From assembly GCA_025716855.1 (NCBI GenBank), contig JAIXMQ010000177.1:1-17046 (forward strand): 17,046 nucleotides of DNA, given 5' to 3'. The stretch's first letter is position 1; every line of letters starts with the position of its first letter. The DNA is from Pilaira anomala (Eukaryota > Mucoromycota > Mucoromycetes > Mucorales > Mucoraceae). Below are positions 15,261 through 17,046 of this stretch, in pieces. The notes beneath the pieces were generated by a model. That model made no database searches and was not told the DNA's origin. It saw only the letters and a list, made by a program, of their open reading frames with translations. Both the position numbers and the translations under genes were made by a program.

Positions 15261-17046
15261 TTAGTGTTGGACAAAAGAAATACCCTTCAAATTTAATTTA
15301 GCTTCTTCAACCTCTTCTTCATCCATCCACCAAAGAAGTATCCAGTAAGTATCATTCACCACATTTACCTTCCAAGTACCTGTACTAACCTCTACTTGAG
15401 GAGGACAAGGGAAGTGACAAGAAGGTACATAAATCTCAGTCGGTCCTTCACAACGGGTATCTTGTTTCAAAACATATTCAAATGAGGCGCAAGTGGATTC
15501 TGTAGGTGGTACAAAATCAATCTTTAAAGGTGTTCCTGAGGTCACTTGTGGATGAGGTCGATGTAAACTCAAGATATCTCTTACATTTTCACCAGAGATC
15601 AATTGTTTAAATGAATCTGTACTTGCCATAAATTTACTATCCATCTCGATCGCTGCTACTGTAGCTGAGGAACTTGTAGAATGTGTTGCAATAGATGATA
15701 AATTATTCGTACCAGAGGATTGCCAGATACTAAGGTCTTCACCATTCCATAAATCACCCCATTGTGGACTATTGTCTGGTGTATAATTCCATAAAGAATA
15801 ATTCAAAATGTTCTTTTCTAATGCGTTAATACTAGCATCCATTGCTTTGTTTTGTGCTGAATTCGGTTCACCCATGTGTGCTTTGTTAGATACAGACATG
15901 AAAAAAGAAGAGAACCAACCCCAGATAGAGGAGGACGAAGATGAATCTGCTTCTAAATCATAGGGTATACCAATCTCCCCAAAGATACAAGGATAGTCAC
16001 CTACATTCTCTAATCCTTCTCTTTTAATCGTACTCAATTGATCTACAAAGCATTGTCGAATCGCTTTTTCTCCAACACGAAGTGCACGCAAGAATCGAAG
16101 TGGACCTGTACCATATTTTCCTCGGTTCAGGTTAATGAAATCTACATTATAACTACACCATTTCTTCTTGACCAAGGTCAAACCATCATACCAATGAGGT
16201 GCATAAACAATGCGTTTGAGAGAAGTAGGTATCTTGGGTGGACAAGCCAAGACAGGAGGTTGAACAAATAAAATAGCATCATGATGAATTGTACGAAGAG
16301 AGGCAGCATACTTTTCAATGTAATCAATCCAGTAAGGACTATAATCCGTCAAATTTCCTGTATTGGGATCAGTTGCAAAGTAATTGGGTAACAAGATTTT
16401 TCGTGCAGATTTATCCCAAACACCATGTAAAGCCCAGATACAACCTGGTGTCCAGCCTGGATCTCTTTTCCAACCAAAAGTAGCATTCGCTTCTTCTTGT
16501 TCATCTGGAGTGAACCAAGCCATGACTTTCCCTGGGTCAATCACGACATGACCTGATTTCTTGGGACCGTTCCATTTGAATTCCCAGTTTTCTACTTCGG
16601 TTGCAATACCAGAACCTAACAACATACCTTGATAGGCAGTTGGCATCAAGCCCATTTTAAAATCAGTGTCTTCTTGATTTAATTTGGTAAGATCTGGAAT
16701 AGATAGGTATCCGTGACCAGGTTCATTCATTGTGTCATAACCAATCACACAGGTATTTTCTAGCCCATTCTCATGAATCACTTGAGCTACCTTTTCAAAG
16801 CAACGATAATAATGTTGCTGTAAATAATCTTGAACATGAATACCGTTTACGATACATTTCGGTGCATAGGTTTTACCGGCAAAAAATAATGTGAATAAAG
16901 TAGACGCAGCTAATTTTTGATAATTTGTGTTCCAAATCATCTTTGGGAAATTGGCTGGATCGGGATAGAGGTTATGAACAATAGCTGCATTTGTTTCAGA
17001 GAAATGAAGTGGGTTAAATCCAGCAAGTGCTAGTGTCCATCCAGGA
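15261..17046 (-). CDS. GH5 subfamily-12-type glucosidase (steryl-beta-glucosidase / glucocerebrosidase), 5' end beyond window
   Basis: Uninterrupted frame of 594 residues visible, still open at the window edge; an internal ATG at 16940 is not the start. The first 35 residues (FNPLHFSETNAAIVHNLY...) continue smoothly into FPKMIWNTNYQKLAASTLFTL. Retaining glycoside hydrolases of family 5 have a Glu acid/base in an NEP motif and a Glu nucleophile. Here YDTMNEPGHGY holds the acid/base (visible residue about 108) and CIFGEIGIPYD the nucleophile (about 357), with APHWYDG between them. WNYTPDNSPQWGDLWNGEDLS is typical of the fungal GH5_12 group, whose members hydrolyse ergosteryl glucoside or glucosylceramide inside the cell. 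A Ser-rich insert (SSSSSS) sits after the nucleophile. About 110 C-terminal residues form the expected beta-rich domain with four Cys (CASFEYVLKQDTRCEG, CHFPCPP). No intron is visible. Which glycolipid it prefers cannot be read from sequence. Confidence 0.88.
   Translation of the reverse strand, partial: PGWTLALAGFNPLHFSETNAAIVHNLYPDPANFPKMIWNTNYQKLAASTLFTLFFAGKTYAPKCIVNGIHVQDYLQQHYYRCFEKVAQVIHENGLENTCVIGYDTMNEPGHGYLSIPDLTKLNQEDTDFKMGLMPTAYQGMLLGSGIATEVENWEFKWNGPKKSGHVVIDPGKVMAWFTPDEQEEANATFGWKRDPGWTPGCIWALHGVWDKSARKILLPNYFATDPNTGNLTDYSPYWIDYIEKYAASLRTIHHDAILFVQPPVLACPPKIPTSLKRIVYAPHWYDGLTLVKKKWCSYNVDFINLNRGKYGTGPLRFLRALRVGEKAIRQCFVDQLSTIKREGLENVGDYPCIFGEIGIPYDLEADSSSSSSIWGWFSSFFMSVSNKAHMGEPNSAQNKAMDASINALEKNILNYSLWNYTPDNSPQWGDLWNGEDLSIWQSSGTNNLSSIATHSTSSSATVAAIEMDSKFMASTDSFKQLISGENVRDILSLHRPHPQVTSGTPLKIDFVPPTESTCASFEYVLKQDTRCEGPTEIYVPSCHFPCPPQVEVSTGTWKVNVVNDTYWILLWWMDEEEVEEAKLNLKGISFVQH

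Noticed and set aside
1..17046. An undescribed defence, mobile or biosynthetic system
   Set aside because: I looked for transposase, reverse transcriptase, terminal repeats with target duplications, clustered biosynthetic genes and tRNAs and found none; the intact genes are ordinary fungal families.

Overview
The window looks like nuclear DNA of an AT-rich filamentous fungus, most plausibly Mucoromycota (Mucorales-like). Genes carry short introns with fungal splice sites, intergenic DNA is full of long poly-A/poly-T tracts and microsatellites, and the proteins are fungal or eukaryotic families: Svf1, Trm11, an RGS protein, a Hal4/Sat4-type kinase, an Fmp46-type thioredoxin-fold protein and a GH5 subfamily-12-type glucosidase. 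I see no prokaryotic operon, CRISPR array, tRNA, rRNA or intact transposon. The family calls come from reading the translations, not from a search.

Left third: bases 1-3881 form one large inverted duplication. The arms (1 to about 1911, and about 1986 to 3881) face each other across an AT-rich centre. Each arm carries the divergent pair SVF1 and TRM11 with their shared promoter region. TRM11 is cut at the centre in both arms, so its methyltransferase half is absent. The left SVF1 runs off the window; the right SVF1 is full length apart from one apparent frameshift. The differences I found between the arms are single-base indels, almost all in homopolymers, and I found no substitution. An assembly fold-back or template-switch artefact at a contig end is therefore a serious alternative to a real palindrome. 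The last gene also runs off the other end, so the window may be one whole small contig.

Middle: an RGS-domain protein gene (minus, three exons) converges on SVF1. Bases 5898-11263 are gene-poor. They hold a decayed multi-exon gene (7926-8867) with a possible PARP-type zinc-finger remnant and an acidic tail, a candidate 60-residue Lys-rich protein gene (9376-9624, minus, two exons), simple repeats and many homopolymers.

Right third: a Hal4/Sat4-type serine/threonine kinase (plus, two exons) converges on an Fmp46-like gene. Between them lies a 17-bp tandem repeat carrying AATAAA signals. Next comes an unrecognised low-complexity protein gene with an unresolved 5' end (14308 to about 14876, minus). 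The window ends in a large GH5_12-type glucosidase (minus, 5' end beyond the window).

Nothing shows the genes acting as one system: they are ordinary housekeeping and signalling genes. SVF1 (ceramide traffic) and the GH5_12 enzyme (steryl glucoside or glucosylceramide hydrolysis) both touch membrane glycolipid and sphingolipid metabolism, but they are 11 kb apart and I treat that as coincidence.
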